Counted from the first letter of the stretch, positions 16,360 through 25,856 are shown. The stretch is 44,682 nt of DNA from Fluviicola sp. XM-24bin1 (GCA_003149635.1 QCWI01000018.1:1-44682), one strand, 5' to 3'. Made by a program: numbers and translations. The notes: generated by a model from the letters alone, not told the origin.

Positions 16360-17166
16360 ATGAAACTACACTACGTACTGATCGCACTATTATTTGTAGC
16401 TTCTTGTCAGCAAAAGGCTGAAACGGAAGAATCGAAGGATCAAAAGGATTCCAAAACGCAACAAAAAGGTGATGACGATGCCCCTGTAATTGAAGAGGAA
16501 GAAGAACCGAAATCTTATGATTATTACGCTGGTACAATTGGCTTGTACGGTGAAGATGTACTAGTTGAGGTAAATACAGATGATAATGTCGTGACAGGCC
16601 GATATTGGTATTTGAAACACGGCCGTCAAATTGAATTGACCGGGACAACTTCCGCCAAAGGAAACGAATGGCAAGTCAAAGAGAAAGTGAAAAGCGTTGT
16701 AACCGGAAACATGACATTACAGGTGAGCGGTGACAATCTTACCGGTCAATGGTACGCACCAGGAAAAGAATCCGATTTGCAAGAAGTCAACCTTCAGAAA
16801 GTGTATCATTCTGAAGAAGGAATGATTGAGCCCAACTTTGAAACGTATGCATTTACACACACGATTTTCATTTACAATGGTGAAGGCGAAGATGAGGAAG
16901 AGGTGACAGATGATATCAAGTTGGTGCGCATCGGTGATTACGTCTTGTTTCAATATTTCGTGATTGGACAAAATTCCCATGTGGGTCACATCAACGGATT
17001 GGCCAAAATGGAAGGAAAAGACAAAGCGGTGTACCTTGGAGAAGAAGGATGCGAATTATCAATGACCTTTGAAGGAAACGATATTACATTGGTTGAAGAA
17101 GAAAGCTGTAGTTACTACCGCGGAATGCGTGCCTACTTCGGAGGAACGCTGACAAAAACGAAGTAA
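16360..17166 (+). CDS. Lipoprotein of unknown function
   Basis: The 268-residue product begins MKLHYVLIALLFVASC, a signal peptide with lipobox VASC. A charged linker of about 35 residues rich in Lys/Glu/Asp follows, with an EEEEE run. Beta-rich sequences then follow, such as YAGTIGLYGEDVLVEVN and GRYWYLKHGRQIELTGT, which look like a repeated meander (compare LTGQWYAPGKESDLQEVNL). An acidic GEGEDEEEV patch lies further on. I do not recognise the family. It starts 2 nt after hutF and so is probably on the hut transcript, but a role in histidine use is only a guess. Confidence 0.8.
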   Translation: MKLHYVLIALLFVASCQQKAETEESKDQKDSKTQQKGDDDAPVIEEEEEPKSYDYYAGTIGLYGEDVLVEVNTDDNVVTGRYWYLKHGRQIELTGTTSAKGNEWQVKEKVKSVVTGNMTLQVSGDNLTGQWYAPGKESDLQEVNLQKVYHSEEGMIEPNFETYAFTHTIFIYNGEGEDEEEVTDDIKLVRIGDYVLFQYFVIGQNSHVGHINGLAKMEGKDKAVYLGEEGCELSMTFEGNDITLVEEESCSYYRGMRAYFGGTLTKTK

Positions 17167-18048
17167 CTAAAGCAGACGTTCAGCTCTTTTGGACTCGCGC
17201 TCTAGAAGTGATGTAAACTTATTCGGTAACGGAATCTGAATTCTTAGTGATTCACCGCTCATCGGATGTTCGAATTCCAATTCTGTAGCCGCGAGAAACA
17301 ATCCTTTGTTTCTGAAGGTTCCGTTTTCATTCGTATGTTTTTTATCCCCAGCGATGGCATTTCCAATGGAAAGACAATGAATCCTTAATTGATGGGTTCG
17401 TCCCGTAATCGGTGTCAATCGTACTAAAGATAAATGTCCATTTTTCGGTGAACCTACCGATCGAACCACAGCCAATTCAGAAATTGCTTCTTTACTATCA
17501 ATGGGTGAATTAATTCTACCTTCCGCTGGAATTCCATGTAAAATTGCATGATAGTGCTTATTGATCGATTTCTGCTCAAGCATCTCCCCTAACTTCCTTC
17601 TTGCCGAAATGGTTTTCGCAAAAACGATCAATCCGCTCGTCGGTGCATCCAAACGATGAATGGGCAACGCCCAACCTAATGCATCTTCAGTCGAACTTAG
17701 AGTCAACTGATCTACCAAACAATTTTCTAAAGTTTTGAATTGGTTTCCGCTCACTGGCAATCCTGCAGGTTTGTTGACAACGGCGAGATAATTATCTTCA
17801 AATACAATCTCAATCTTTTTATCGTACGCCGTAGGTTTTTCCGATCGCTCCAACAGTTCGACAACATCTCCCGTTTTCATCCAAATTCCAGTGGTCGCAT
17901 CTTTGCCATTTATTACAAATCGATGTTTCTTGATTCCAGTTTTGACGGCATTCTTAGTTTCGAAACCTTGGAAGACTCCAATGATGTAATCCACGAATCG
18001 AATTTCGTCTTCAAGTGCGTGAACAATATGCGTTTTCAGAACCATCAT
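17167..18048 (-). CDS. RluA family pseudouridine synthase
   Basis: The 293-residue protein has an N-terminal S4-like RNA-binding region (residues 10-70, VDYIIGVFQGFETKNAVKTG...VNGKDATTG) and the RluA catalytic motif PIHRLDAPTSGLIVFAK with the nucleophilic Asp in HRLD. The C-terminal motif LTPITGRTHQLRIHC is also typical. It isomerises specific uridines in rRNA or tRNA; the exact target cannot be read from sequence. The start used here (first of two Met codons) follows a TATCTTGG box by 4 nt. Its stop abuts the stop of the preceding lipoprotein gene. Confidence 0.9.
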   Translation of the reverse strand: MMVLKTHIVHALEDEIRFVDYIIGVFQGFETKNAVKTGIKKHRFVINGKDATTGIWMKTGDVVELLERSEKPTAYDKKIEIVFEDNYLAVVNKPAGLPVSGNQFKTLENCLVDQLTLSSTEDALGWALPIHRLDAPTSGLIVFAKTISARRKLGEMLEQKSINKHYHAILHGIPAEGRINSPIDSKEAISELAVVRSVGSPKNGHLSLVRLTPITGRTHQLRIHCLSIGNAIAGDKKHTNENGTFRNKGLFLAATELEFEHPMSGESLRIQIPLPNKFTSLLERESKRAERLL

Positions 18049-18174
18049 CGATCCAAGATACGAGATTCGATTTTAAGAAATTCATCCATTGAATTAAACC
18101 TTTTAATGACTTCGTCATCTAACCAAGCAAATGAATGATTTTCAGTTTGTTTCAAAAATCCTTAACTTGCTCTC

Positions 18175-18693
18175 ATGAATTGGCTACTGACGCTACTTAT
18201 ACCGTTGCTCTTTGCAACAAATCAAGTCACCACCGAACCTACACAGAAGTCCCTAGACATCTATGTATTCGTGGCAGAAACCTGTCCAATTTGCCAATAT
18301 TACACGGCAAAAATCAATCAAATTTCAGAGAAATATCCAGAGCATAACATTGTTCTTGTATTCCCTAATGACCTTTCTTCGGAAGAAACGATGGCAAAGT
18401 TCAAAAAGAAATACAAGCTGGATGTCGAAATGCGATTGGATAAGGATCACGACTTGGTTCAGAAGTTTGGTGCGACAGTAACTCCAGAAGTGGTAGTCTA
18501 CGATTCAGCTGCAGACAGTGTGTATTATCAAGGTCGAATTGATGACAATTATTCACGCGTGGGTCAGCGAAAACGCCAAATTCAATCCGACGATTTAATC
18601 GACGCTTTAACATCAATAACAAACGAAACACCTATAGCTATGGCGAAGACAACGCCTGTAGGATGCTACATCTCTCAAAAAATCAAAAAATGA
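18175..18693 (+). CDS. Secreted thioredoxin-fold (redoxin-type) protein
   Basis: 172 residues with a signal or anchor sequence (MNWLLTLLIPLLFATNQV) and a thioredoxin-like domain: VAETCPICQYY with the CPIC redox pair at C37/C40, DKDHDLVQKFGATVTPEVVV with the conserved cis-Pro, and YYQGRIDDNYSRVGQRKR. The last segment, TPVGCYI, resembles the linker after the redoxin domain in longer proteins where it is fused to a cytochrome c/copper monooxygenase. The next gene encodes exactly that second half and overlaps by 4 nt (ATGA). It probably maintains cysteines or assembles haem or copper in the partner in the periplasm. A TAACTTGC box lies 4 nt before the ATG. Confidence 0.85.
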   Translation: MNWLLTLLIPLLFATNQVTTEPTQKSLDIYVFVAETCPICQYYTAKINQISEKYPEHNIVLVFPNDLSSEETMAKFKKKYKLDVEMRLDKDHDLVQKFGATVTPEVVVYDSAADSVYYQGRIDDNYSRVGQRKRQIQSDDLIDALTSITNETPIAMAKTTPVGCYISQKIKK

Positions 18694-20300
18694 AAACGAT
18701 TCTAATGCTTTTTGTGGTTGCTCTTGGAGCAATTTGTATTTCGGCCAACGAATTCAGTGGACGCAAACTAGTTTCTCTGGAAAGAGATGCGGTGGTGATG
18801 CCTCCGAAGTCGGTTCCGACGTATTACGAGGATATCTCACCGATCATTTATAACCATTGTACGAAATGTCACCGACCGGGAGAAATTGGCCCGATGCCGT
18901 TGACAAATATCACTGAGGTTACTGCCTACGGAGCGATGATTAAGTATGTAACGGAATTGAAATACATGCCACCATGGAAAGCCGATCCCGACTACAATCA
19001 TTTCCTAGATGAGAATTATTTGACGGATGCTCAAATTCTTACGATTGCTGAATGGTACGATAACGGAATGCAACCAGGAAATCCAGTGAATGAAGCAACA
19101 ATGCCAACATTCCCTACAGGATCAGCATTGGGAACTCCTGATTTAGTTCTTCCAATGGACCAGTCATTCGAACATCAAGGAACCAACTCGGACGGATATC
19201 AAGTATTCGTATTGGATCCACAAATTACGCAAGCCCAAGAGGTTCGTGCTATTGAGTATCGTCCAGGAAATACAACGATTTGTCACCACGCCGTTATTGC
19301 GAAGGATAATACAGGACAGGCGGATGCATTAGATGCTGCCGATCCGAATTACGGTTATGAAATGTTCGGTGGATTCGGATTCGAACCGCAAGATCCTTTC
19401 TATGCTGTTTGGGCTCCTGGAGGTGAAGCACGCTTCTTCCCGCCAGAAATGAGTAAGCCTTTGGCACCAGGCGATAAATTATTGTTGCAAATGCACTACG
19501 CACCGAGTCCGGTAAACGAGTTTGATTCTTCTTATATCAACTTGTTCTTTGCACAAACGCCTTCACCAAGAACAGTTCAGACGCACATTATCAGTCCTTA
19601 CGATTTGTCGGTTCCTTTTGCAATTCCACCAGATCAGGTGTCTTCGTTCAAAGGATCTTACACTGTACCTGTGGACATTAGTCTTTTGACAGTTTTCCCT
19701 CACATGCACTTGTTGGGTGAAACGTGGGAATCGTACGTTGTTGATACGAACGGTGATACAACAAAATTGATTCGCATCAACGATTGGGATTTCAACTATC
19801 AAAATGGATATTCGTTCACGAATTTGATCAAAGTAGATGCTGGAAGTACCCTGTTTGTTGAAGCTTCTTACGACAATACAACCTCGAATCCGTTGAATCC
19901 GAACAGCCCTCCTGATTGGGTATTTTGGGGAGATTTTACCGGTGACGAAATGTTCCTTGGCTTCTTCGATTATGTGCCTTACCAGGTTGGAGATGAAAAC
20001 CTCCAATTGGGAACGGAAGATCTAGTAATCAATGAGCAAGAGACAAATGTCTATCCGATTTATCCTAACCCAGCGACAACTGAAGTAAAAGTTGGATTTA
20101 GCTTGAACGACGGTCAGGATGTAACACTAAGCATCTACGACATCAATGGTAAATTGATAGAGACCATCGAAAAGGATACATATTACACGAAAGGAAAACA
20201 TATTATCACATTGAACACGAGTAACCTTGCTGCTGGAGTTTATCGCTTTGGTATAGAAGTTAATGGAGAGCAATTCTCTGAGAACTTCGTGGTGAAATAG
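18690..20300 (+). CDS. Secreted haem c / copper type II monooxygenase-like protein with T9SS sorting domain
   Basis: 536 residues. There is a signal peptide (residues 1-19) and a single c-type haem motif CTKCH (57-61) followed by RPGEIGPMPL. The next block, YMPPWKADPDYNHFLDENYLTD, is characteristic of this family. A two-domain copper type II ascorbate-dependent monooxygenase fold follows with candidate copper ligands in TICHHAVI, LLQMHYAPS and FPHMHLLGE. The C-terminal 85 residues (PIYPNPATTEVKVGF ... AAGVYRFGIEVNGEQFSENFVVK) are a type A T9SS sorting domain, so the protein is exported and probably surface-anchored. The start at 18690 overlaps the redoxin stop. The substrate is unknown. Confidence 0.86.
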   Translation: MKTILMLFVVALGAICISANEFSGRKLVSLERDAVVMPPKSVPTYYEDISPIIYNHCTKCHRPGEIGPMPLTNITEVTAYGAMIKYVTELKYMPPWKADPDYNHFLDENYLTDAQILTIAEWYDNGMQPGNPVNEATMPTFPTGSALGTPDLVLPMDQSFEHQGTNSDGYQVFVLDPQITQAQEVRAIEYRPGNTTICHHAVIAKDNTGQADALDAADPNYGYEMFGGFGFEPQDPFYAVWAPGGEARFFPPEMSKPLAPGDKLLLQMHYAPSPVNEFDSSYINLFFAQTPSPRTVQTHIISPYDLSVPFAIPPDQVSSFKGSYTVPVDISLLTVFPHMHLLGETWESYVVDTNGDTTKLIRINDWDFNYQNGYSFTNLIKVDAGSTLFVEASYDNTTSNPLNPNSPPDWVFWGDFTGDEMFLGFFDYVPYQVGDENLQLGTEDLVINEQETNVYPIYPNPATTEVKVGFSLNDGQDVTLSIYDINGKLIETIEKDTYYTKGKHIITLNTSNLAAGVYRFGIEVNGEQFSENFVVK

Positions 20301-20321
20301 CGATACTATGACTGGAATTTG

Positions 20322-20346
20322 AAGGAGCTTTCGGGCTCCTTTTTTT
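20322..20346 (+). terminator. Intrinsic terminator after the monooxygenase operon
   Basis: AAGGAGC (20322-20328) pairs with GCTCCTT (20335-20341) around TTTCGG and is followed by T's to 20346. It lies 22 nt after the stop at 20300 and ends the redoxin-monooxygenase transcript. Confidence 0.85.
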
Positions 20347-20558
20347 GTGGATTCAATTACCTTGTTCGCCATTTAACTTCGTTGCTGCTTCGCGGTCGTG
20401 AACAAGCAAATTTGCTACTTCGCGGAATTGCAAATATTCGTTCCTATTTACTATTTAGGATCATTCCGAAGCATAATCTTCTACTGTTAAAAATCAAACA
20501 CATAAGCTCACCCACCTCACCCTATTTTTCCTTATCTTCCAAGTCAAACTACTACAAA

Positions 20559-21026
20559 ATGACGCATTTACTACTCGTCGTATCGTGCACAGTGATTCCC
20601 ATATTGGGCTTTTCCCAGCAGAATACAGTCGCCTCCGGTGGTGACGCCAACGGTTCCAATGGATCGGTTTCATATTCTATTGGGCAAATTGATTACACGA
20701 ATGCAAGCGGTACAGATGGCTCCACAAACGAGGGAGTGCAACAACCTTTTGAATTTTTCGATCCTGATGCCAGTCTTACAGAACTGGAGTGGGGAGCTTC
20801 ACTTTTCCCGAATCCAACCATGGATCAAGTCGTGCTCCATTTCGAGAATGTACCACAGGAGGCCAATTACCACCTGTACGACTTGAACGGAAAAATTCTT
20901 TTATCCGCCGCTATTTCTTCCGAAGAAACCACGCTAGATATTCGCTCTTTCGCAGCGGGAAGTTATTTATTAGAGATGACAGCCCCATCAAAATCAACTA
21001 GAACTATACAAATCATAAAACATTAA
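20559..21026 (+). CDS. Short secreted protein with T9SS type A sorting domain
   Basis: Starting at 20559 gives 155 residues with a signal peptide (MTHLLLVVSCTVIPILGFSQ). The frame opens as far back as 20319, but that part is intergenic and runs into the terminator. A short region (residues 20-65) of the form VASGGDANGSNGSVSYSIGQ and EGVQQPFEFF is common in small Bacteroidota surface proteins. The T9SS C-terminal domain follows from about residue 75 (ASLFPNPTMDQVVLHFENV ... FAAGSYLLEM). It is almost all sorting signal and has no enzyme domain. The next gene starts 2 nt later, suggesting co-export or co-assembly with the S74-type protein. Confidence 0.85.
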   Translation: MTHLLLVVSCTVIPILGFSQQNTVASGGDANGSNGSVSYSIGQIDYTNASGTDGSTNEGVQQPFEFFDPDASLTELEWGASLFPNPTMDQVVLHFENVPQEANYHLYDLNGKILLSAAISSEETTLDIRSFAAGSYLLEMTAPSKSTRTIQIIKH

Positions 21027-21028
21027 AG

Positions 21029-22495
21029 ATGAAAGCACTTGCAACGCTTATAGTACTTTTTAGCTTCACGTTTATATACGCACAGGCACCCGACCGAATG
21101 ACTTATCAAGCGGTTGTCCGAAACTCAAGCGACGCCTTAATTAGTAATGCTCCAGTTGGAGTTCAAATCTCCATTCTTCAGGGATCACCAACAGGAGTCG
21201 CGCAGTATATTGAGACGCACACCCCCACTTCCAACATTAATGGATTGATCACCTTTGAAATTGGAGGTGGAACGGTAGTCGCAGGAAACTTTAGTACTAT
21301 CGATTGGTCGAATGGGCCTTATTTTATCAAAACGGACACAGATCCTACCGGGGGAACGGTCTATACCATCTCCTCTACGACACAATTGCTCAGCGTGCCT
21401 TATGCGCTTCATGCTCAAACAGCATCAAACGTGGATGACGCCGACGCTGATCCGAACAACGAGATTCAATCCTTAAGTGTGAACGGAACTGACTTAACTA
21501 TTTCATCTGGTAACACGGTAACACTTCCAGGAGGAGGTAATACGTTAGATGAAGCCTACGATCAAGGAGGCGCCGGATTGGGACGAACAATCACCGCTGA
21601 TGCAGGAGCCGTAGCTATTGTGAATTCCGGAACCAATACCACGGGTCTAGATGTATCATCATCCGTTTTGAACTCTACGGGTGTGCTATCAACTCACACT
21701 GGAATTGGTGTTGCTTTCCGAGCGGAAAGTACGAACTCAGCGAACTCATTCTCGGCAATCCAAGCAAATACGAACAGTGCCACGGCGAACAACGCTGCCA
21801 TTCTTGGAAATAACTCAGGAGCAGGTTATGGAGTTACTGGACAAATTCCGGCTACTGCTTCGGGCGAAGCCGGTGTATATGGATCGAACCTGAGAACAAC
21901 CGGAGGTTACGGTGTTCTCGGAATTGGATACAATGGTGTAGTAGGGCAAACAACCTACTCACCGGGATTTGGAGTGTACGGATCGAATACGAACCCAACA
22001 GGTTTGGCCATCGGAACGTATGGCATAGGATTTAATGGAATTTACGGCCAAACAACGGATGTAATTAACGGATGGTCTGGATACTTTACACAAGATATCG
22101 GTGTTGACGGTGCTGGTTATTCCGTTGGAGGCTGGGTGACAGTTTCTGATATGCGTTTGAAAACAAACATCCGACCGATTCAGAGTCCGCTCACGCGATT
22201 ATTGCAATTGCATGGTAAAATGTACACACTGAACGCTAAAAGCAAGCCAGCCGAAAGTGATGACGTTATTGTTACGCAGACCGAGCAATACGGAGTCATG
22301 GCACAAGATGTTCAGAAAGTATTCCCAGAGATGGTGCACGAAAAAGCAGTGTTCAACAACGCTGGCGACGACACTGTTTACATGACTGTCAATTATGACC
22401 AGTTGATTCCGGTTTTGATTGAATCGATTCGTGAATTGAATGCCAAGATTGAAGCTTTAGAAGCGGAGGTTGAAGTATTGAAAGTTCAGAAGTAA
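21029..22495 (+). CDS. Secreted tail-fibre-like protein with S74 self-cleaving chaperone domain
   Basis: 488 residues. A signal peptide (MKALATLIVLFSFTFIYAQ) is followed by APDRMTYQAVVRNSSDALI, a conserved N-terminal block of Bacteroidota surface proteins. A Gly/Asn/Thr-rich repetitive middle follows (G-x-Y-G-V-x-G type repeats such as GAGYGVTGQI, GYGVLGIGYNG, GVYGSNTNPTG). The C-terminus is an intramolecular chaperone: VSDMRLKTNIRPI carries the Ser/Lys pair of peptidase S74, then YGVMAQDVQKVFPEMV and a coiled coil (IRELNAKIEALEAEVEVLK). S74 domains trimerise beta-helical fibres and cleave themselves off. It is likely a trimeric surface fibre. Confidence 0.87.
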   Translation: MKALATLIVLFSFTFIYAQAPDRMTYQAVVRNSSDALISNAPVGVQISILQGSPTGVAQYIETHTPTSNINGLITFEIGGGTVVAGNFSTIDWSNGPYFIKTDTDPTGGTVYTISSTTQLLSVPYALHAQTASNVDDADADPNNEIQSLSVNGTDLTISSGNTVTLPGGGNTLDEAYDQGGAGLGRTITADAGAVAIVNSGTNTTGLDVSSSVLNSTGVLSTHTGIGVAFRAESTNSANSFSAIQANTNSATANNAAILGNNSGAGYGVTGQIPATASGEAGVYGSNLRTTGGYGVLGIGYNGVVGQTTYSPGFGVYGSNTNPTGLAIGTYGIGFNGIYGQTTDVINGWSGYFTQDIGVDGAGYSVGGWVTVSDMRLKTNIRPIQSPLTRLLQLHGKMYTLNAKSKPAESDDVIVTQTEQYGVMAQDVQKVFPEMVHEKAVFNNAGDDTVYMTVNYDQLIPVLIESIRELNAKIEALEAEVEVLKVQK

Positions 22496-22505
22496 GAGAT
22501 ATAAC

Positions 22506-22536
22506 GGGGAGCAAATGTTAAATTTTTCTCCCCTTT
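22506..22536 (+). terminator. Possible weak terminator after the S74-type gene
   Basis: GGGGAG (22506-22511) pairs with CTCCCC (22528-22533) over a 16-nt AT-rich loop, with only three T's after it. It is positioned correctly after the stop at 22495, but the long loop and short T-run make it weak. Confidence 0.4.
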
Positions 22537-22580
22537 AGTTCTAAACATACTCTATATCAGAATATTGGAAAATTCGAATG

Positions 22581-22618
22581 ATCGAATGTCGGAATATTCC
22601 GACTTAAAAACATTCGAT
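22581..22618. repeat. Nested palindrome in the convergent intergenic region
   Basis: TCGGAATATTCCGA (22589-22602) is a perfect 14-bp palindrome. It sits inside a second inverted repeat, ATCGAATG (22581-22588) with CATTCGAT (22611-22618). It lies between the converging S74-type gene and typA, 63 nt from the typA stop codon. It could be a bidirectional terminator or a protein-binding site. There is no long T-run on either side. Confidence 0.65.
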
Positions 22619-22680
22619 TATTTAGGAATTGCTCAGTAATTTCGCTATTTTCTATAGTATCCCAAGCTCCTCTAATACAA

Positions 22681-24477
22681 CTACTTCCCTGCTCGTTTTC
22701 GATCCGTTTCCTTCAACAAAATCTTACGCATTCTCAGGTTCTCAGGAGTAACCTCAACGTACTCGTCCGCTTGAATGTATTCCAAACATTCTTCCAAACT
22801 AAATACTTTCGGCGGTGCCAATTTCACCTTGTCATCCGCGCCAGAAGAACGCATGTTCGTAAGCTTTTTCGTCTTAGTAACGTTGACAACCAAATCGTTG
22901 TTACGACTGTTCTCACCAATTACTTGACCTTCGTAAATATCTTCACCTGGTGCGATAAAGAAAGTACCACGTTCTTGCAAGTTGTTCAATGAGAATGGAA
23001 TGGAAGTTCCTTGTTCCATAGAGATCAACGATCCATTCAAACGCCCTGGAATTTCACCTTTATACGGTTGGTACTCCAAGAAACGGTGTGTCATGATTGC
23101 TTCACCCGCTGTAGCCGTCAAAAGATAGTTTCGAAGTCCGATAATACCTCGCGATGGAATCTCAAATTCAATAATCATTCGATCGCCTTTTGGCTCCATG
23201 TTCTTCATCTCCCCTTTACGCTTCGATACTGCCTCAACAGCCGTTCCACTGTGCGTTTCTGGAAGGTCAATTGTCAATTCCTCAACCGGCTCGCACTTCA
23301 CATCATCAATCTCCTTGATGATTACTTGTGGCTGCCCAACTTGCAATTCGTATCCTTCACGGCGCATGGTTTCAATCAATACAGACAAGTGCATTACACC
23401 ACGACCAAATACCATCCACTTATCCGCTTTATCCGTATTCTGAACGCGCATGGCAAGGTTCTTCTCCAACTCTTTGTCCAAGCGCTCAGAGATATGGCGA
23501 GAGGTTACAAACTTTCCTTCTTTACCGAAGAAAGGTGAATCGTTAATGGAGAACATCATACTCATCGTTGGTTCATCAATATCGATGGTTTCCAGAGGCT
23601 CAGGGTTTTCAAAATCACAGATCGAATCTCCAATCTCAAATCCATCAATTCCCGTAATTGCACAAATATCTCCCGGTTGAACGCTCTCCACTTTCACTCG
23701 CTCCAATCCCTCGAAGACAAATACTTCTTTCGTACGGAATTTCTGCAAAGATCCATCACGCTTAGATAACTGAATGGGCATGTTTGGCTTCAATTCACCG
23801 CGTGTCAAACGTCCGATAGCGATACGTCCCACAAATGATGAATAATCCAATGAAGTGATCAACATCTGCGTGTTTCCTTCTTCGATTTTCACCGGTGGGT
23901 AGTAATCCAAAATCTTGTCAAGCAACGGGATAATAGAATCTGTAGGTTTTTGCCAATCTTCAGACATCCATCCGTTCTTAGCAGAACCATAAATGGTTGG
24001 GAAATCCAATTGATCCTCGTTAGCATCCAATTCAAACATCAAATCGAATACTTTCTCGTGAACTTCGTCTGGAGTACAATTGTCTTTGTCCACCTTGTTT
24101 ACAACAACCAAAGGTTTCAATCCCATGGAAAGTGCTTTACCTAGTACGAAACGTGTTTGCGGCATTGGCCCTTCAAAAGCATCCACCAACAAACAAACGC
24201 CGTCGGCCATGTTTAAAACGCGTTCTACCTCACCACCGAAATCGGCGTGACCGGGAGTATCGATGATGTTAATCTTCGTTCCCTTGTAGGAAACCGAAAC
24301 GTTTTTAGAAACGATAGTAATTCCACGTTCGCGCTCCTGATCGTTGTTATCCATGATCAACTCGCCTTTCGGACGTGATCTTTCATCCGCTACGTTTCCA
24401 GCTTCGATCATTTTGTCTACCAACGTTGTTTTTCCGTGGTCTACGTGGGCAATAATTGCAATATTTCTAATTTCCAT
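22681..24477 (-). CDS. typA: Ribosome-associated GTPase TypA/BipA
   Basis: 598-residue translational GTPase. G1 is [17 protein letters not shown] (residues 8-24), G2 RGITI, G3 [16 protein letters not shown]4 NKVDKDN and G5 near [11 protein letters not shown]-like domains II, III and V follow, then the TypA-specific C-terminal domain ([11 protein letters not shown]-like, [14 protein letters not shown]). It binds the 70S ribosome and assists 50S assembly, especially in the cold or under stress. The gene lies 21 nt downstream of the rRNA methyltransferase gene in a run with the DEAD-box helicase, which is consistent with a ribosome-biogenesis operon. Confidence 0.96.
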   Translation of the reverse strand: MEIRNIAIIAHVDHGKTTLVDKMIEAGNVADERSRPKGELIMDNNDQERERGITIVSKNVSVSYKGTKINIIDTPGHADFGGEVERVLNMADGVCLLVDAFEGPMPQTRFVLGKALSMGLKPLVVVNKVDKDNCTPDEVHEKVFDLMFELDANEDQLDFPTIYGSAKNGWMSEDWQKPTDSIIPLLDKILDYYPPVKIEEGNTQMLITSLDYSSFVGRIAIGRLTRGELKPNMPIQLSKRDGSLQKFRTKEVFVFEGLERVKVESVQPGDICAITGIDGFEIGDSICDFENPEPLETIDIDEPTMSMMFSINDSPFFGKEGKFVTSRHISERLDKELEKNLAMRVQNTDKADKWMVFGRGVMHLSVLIETMRREGYELQVGQPQVIIKEIDDVKCEPVEELTIDLPETHSGTAVEAVSKRKGEMKNMEPKGDRMIIEFEIPSRGIIGLRNYLLTATAGEAIMTHRFLEYQPYKGEIPGRLNGSLISMEQGTSIPFSLNNLQERGTFFIAPGEDIYEGQVIGENSRNNDLVVNVTKTKKLTNMRSSGADDKVKLAPPKVFSLEECLEYIQADEYVEVTPENLRMRKILLKETDRKRAGK

Positions 24478-24498
24478 ACAATCCGTTACGCCTTTCGG

Positions 24499-25854
24499 CT
24501 ATTTCAGTTTCATTTTAATTCTCCATTCTTTCGGGTAACCGTTGTTGAATCGATTTCCCAAATGTTTGATCCACCCGAGTGGTTCATTTTCGAAGCAAAC
24601 AAGCTGCATTCCTTTTTCTCCAGACAATGCAAACGTTTCTCCTTTCAAGTATTTCAAGGCCTCTTCGCGAGTTAAATCGATGCTTTTTTCGACTTTTCTC
24701 AGAGAAGGACTCATCGATAAATCGTGCGAAGGTACGAAGCCTTTTCGTGCTAGAGTGCCTAATTCGGTGCCCAATTTTACAATTCGCATTTGCTCGTACA
24801 CCGCGAGCGTCAAATCTTCCGTCTCTTTTGTAATTCCGAGAAGGAAATCTTTCCAGCGCCAAACGTTGATTGCTTCAAGGTTGACGTAGTCTGAAAGTTG
24901 GGATAGGTCTTTTTCGAGGGAGATGTTTTTGGCTTTGATTTTAAGCTTGTTCTTCCCTCCCATTTCGAGAGCCTCAATGTTCGGGAGTGTCTTTCTCAAA
25001 ACGGCAATGTAAAATCCTTCTGCAGCGGTTTTTCCGGGGATGGCATAATGTCCCAGATCACCTCGTCCCGATTGGAATTGAGCTGGCATTTTCACAGAAA
25101 TGATTTCGGCTCCTAATTCCTCTTGGATCCACTGAACGTTTTGTTCGTTCTCGTTTTCGTTAAAGGTACAGGTGGAGTAAATTAGATATCCGCCCGGTTT
25201 TAAACTTGACCAAACATCTCCCAAGATTCTTTTCTGGCGGGCCGAACAGAGTTTTACATTATCCTCTGACCATTCGCCTCTTGCAGCAGGATCTTTTCGG
25301 AACATCCCTTCTCCAGAGCATGGCGCATCGACCAACATCACATCGAAAAATTCAGGCAATCGCTCAAAATCTGATGGATCGTTGTTGGTGACTACGCTAT
25401 TGGTAAATCCCCACTTGGTACAATTCTCGTTCAGGATGCGCGATCTAGATTGAATGACTTCATTCGAAACTAGCAAACCGTTGTTGTTCAAAAAGCTCAA
25501 GACCAAGGTCGATTTTCCTCCCGGAGCCCCGCATAAATCCAAGACGACAGGTTGATCTGGCAACTCTAATTGTCGCAAGACAGAATCAATAACCATAGAA
25601 CCAGCCTCCTGAGGGTAATAAGCTCCTGTATGAAAAAGCGGATCTAAGGTAAATGATGGGCGTTCGGAAAGATAAAACGCATTATCACACCAATCAATCG
25701 TATTCTGAATAGGCAACTTCGATTCAGTTTTCAACGGATTTCGTCGGACGGAAATGGGAGCATCGTCATTCAATGCCTCCAAAAGGGAAGATCCCAAAAA
25801 AGAATCGTCTCCTACACGCTTTCTAAAATCCGGATGAAAATCGACGGTTTCCAT
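24499..25854 (-). CDS. rRNA cytosine-C5 methyltransferase (RsmF/NOL1-NOP2-Sun family)
   Basis: 451 residues. The SAM-binding core begins at VVLDLCGAPGGKST (motif I), continues through DVMLVDAPCSGEGMFRKDP (motif IV with the PC cysteine) and reaches YSTCTFNENENE (motif VI with the catalytic TC cysteine). The N-terminus (residues 1-70) carries the usual RNA-binding preface and the YYPQEAGSM block. The C-terminal ~120 residues form the RsmF-type PUA-like domain (LKYLKGETFALSGEKGMQLV ... GWIKHLGNRFNNGYPKEWR). It methylates a specific rRNA cytosine. The gene lies 2 nt after the DEAD-box helicase gene. Confidence 0.92.
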   Translation of the reverse strand: METVDFHPDFRKRVGDDSFLGSSLLEALNDDAPISVRRNPLKTESKLPIQNTIDWCDNAFYLSERPSFTLDPLFHTGAYYPQEAGSMVIDSVLRQLELPDQPVVLDLCGAPGGKSTLVLSFLNNNGLLVSNEVIQSRSRILNENCTKWGFTNSVVTNNDPSDFERLPEFFDVMLVDAPCSGEGMFRKDPAARGEWSEDNVKLCSARQKRILGDVWSSLKPGGYLIYSTCTFNENENEQNVQWIQEELGAEIISVKMPAQFQSGRGDLGHYAIPGKTAAEGFYIAVLRKTLPNIEALEMGGKNKLKIKAKNISLEKDLSQLSDYVNLEAINVWRWKDFLLGITKETEDLTLAVYEQMRIVKLGTELGTLARKGFVPSHDLSMSPSLRKVEKSIDLTREEALKYLKGETFALSGEKGMQLVCFENEPLGWIKHLGNRFNNGYPKEWRIKMKLK

Positions 25855-25856
25855 GC

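Noticed and set aside
20319-20558. Longer start for the short T9SS protein
   Set aside because: The region includes the terminator of the upstream operon, and the signal peptide begins at 20559.
23011-23538. Long plus-strand ORF opposite typA
   Set aside because: It is an antisense shadow of typA, whose motifs fix the minus strand.
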